A program made the position numbers and the translations under genes. Source: Mycoplasmatales bacterium (GTDB lineage: Bacteria; Bacillota_I; Bacilli_A; Mycoplasmatales; Metamycoplasmataceae). From it: a stretch of DNA of 64,000 bases. Below, in pieces: positions 63,919 to 64,000 of this stretch. Numbering within the stretch: the first letter of the stretch is position 1; each line of letters starts with the position of its first letter. The notes beneath the pieces are model-generated. The model saw nothing but the letters and a program-made list of their open reading frames with translations, had not been told where the DNA came from and searched no databases. The stretch lies in NCBI GenBank assembly GCA_013215715.1, contig JABSQT010000001.1, positions 62,001 through 126,000 on the forward strand. Reading direction: 5' to 3'.

Positions 63919-64000
63919 ATGAAATTAGGAATAATAGTAGACTCTGCATCTGGTTTATCAGAAAAAGAAGCGAGAGCAAAAGGATGAGGTTATTTACCTC
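63919..64000 (+). CDS. DegV family protein (5' end only)
   Basis: The first 27 codons run off the right edge. MKLGIIVDSASGLSEKEARA is the family opening ((I/V)xDSxxxL), with TGA as Trp in KGWGYLP. DegV proteins bind fatty acids and supply them to fatty acid kinase. Too little is visible to judge completeness. Confidence 0.75.

Noticed and set aside
1-64000. CRISPR array, insertion sequence, rRNA operon or replication origin
   Set aside because: No regularly spaced repeats, transposase, rRNA segments or DnaA-box clusters were seen on either strand; this was a reading by eye, not a computed search.

Overview
The window is AT-rich and reads TGA as tryptophan: almost every long gene is continuous only if in-frame TGA codons are decoded. 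It carries many lipoproteins with Mollicutes-type lipoboxes, FtsH, glucose-type PTS proteins and no cell-wall precursor genes. This points to a wall-less Mollicute, most likely of the Spiroplasma / Entomoplasma-Mesoplasma / Mycoplasma mycoides side of the class. I cannot name the species from sequence alone.

Layout. 1-24 kb is housekeeping mixed with surface proteins: a coiled-coil lipoprotein (-), pth-tilS, ftsH, a CobA-like adenosyltransferase, NtdP-like phosphatase and a membrane-anchored HExxH protease (-), trmB, a DUF885 peptidase lipoprotein, an LtrA-like membrane protein, a phosphatase/sulfatase-like lipoprotein (-), tsaE, a propeller-like anchored protein, tsaB, a UPF1-like helicase overlapping an unknown partner, and a HisC-like aminotransferase overlapping a LicC-type cytidylyltransferase. 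24-43.4 kb is a surface-glycan locus: two LicD, a LicB-type transporter, a LicC with an N-terminal HTH, three glycosyltransferases (two GT2, one GT4), two TagB/TagF-like proteins, a hexapeptide acyltransferase, two paralogous flippases and three paralogous large membrane proteins of probable GT-C or polymerase type. At 43.45 kb there is a candidate small structured RNA.

43.5-54.6 kb: a membrane-anchored alpha/beta hydrolase (-), a PD-(D/E)XK nuclease, then an RpiR regulator in front of a tightly packed operon: PTS EIICB, GH63-type glycosidase, lipoprotein, membrane-anchored EIIA and a small membrane protein. 54.6-64 kb: yaaA, two lipoproteins (one an SGNH hydrolase), a DUF2779 nuclease-like protein, tRNAs for Pro, Ala, Met and Ile(CAT), a tRNA-Ser on the other strand, a stand-alone trigger-factor-like FKBP domain, a MarR regulator, a membrane protein and the start of a DegV protein.

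Two modes of expression can be read off the DNA. At least 21 genes have a TATAAT/TAAAAT box ending exactly 6 (sometimes 7) bases before the start codon, so their mRNAs should be leaderless; these are mostly cytoplasmic, glycan or RNA-modification genes. Surface lipoproteins, FtsH and operon-internal genes instead have leaders or Shine-Dalgarno sites, and several share the promoter core GGAGTATAATTTA. How the genes work together: the glycan locus plus the HisC-LicC pair would import choline, activate phospho-amino-alcohols with CTP, attach them to a glycan or glycolipid built by the glycosyltransferases and export the product. The PTS/GH63 operon would trim a glucoside at the surface and import the sugar. 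TilS (3.2 kb) acts on the tRNA-Ile(CAT) encoded at 60.8 kb.
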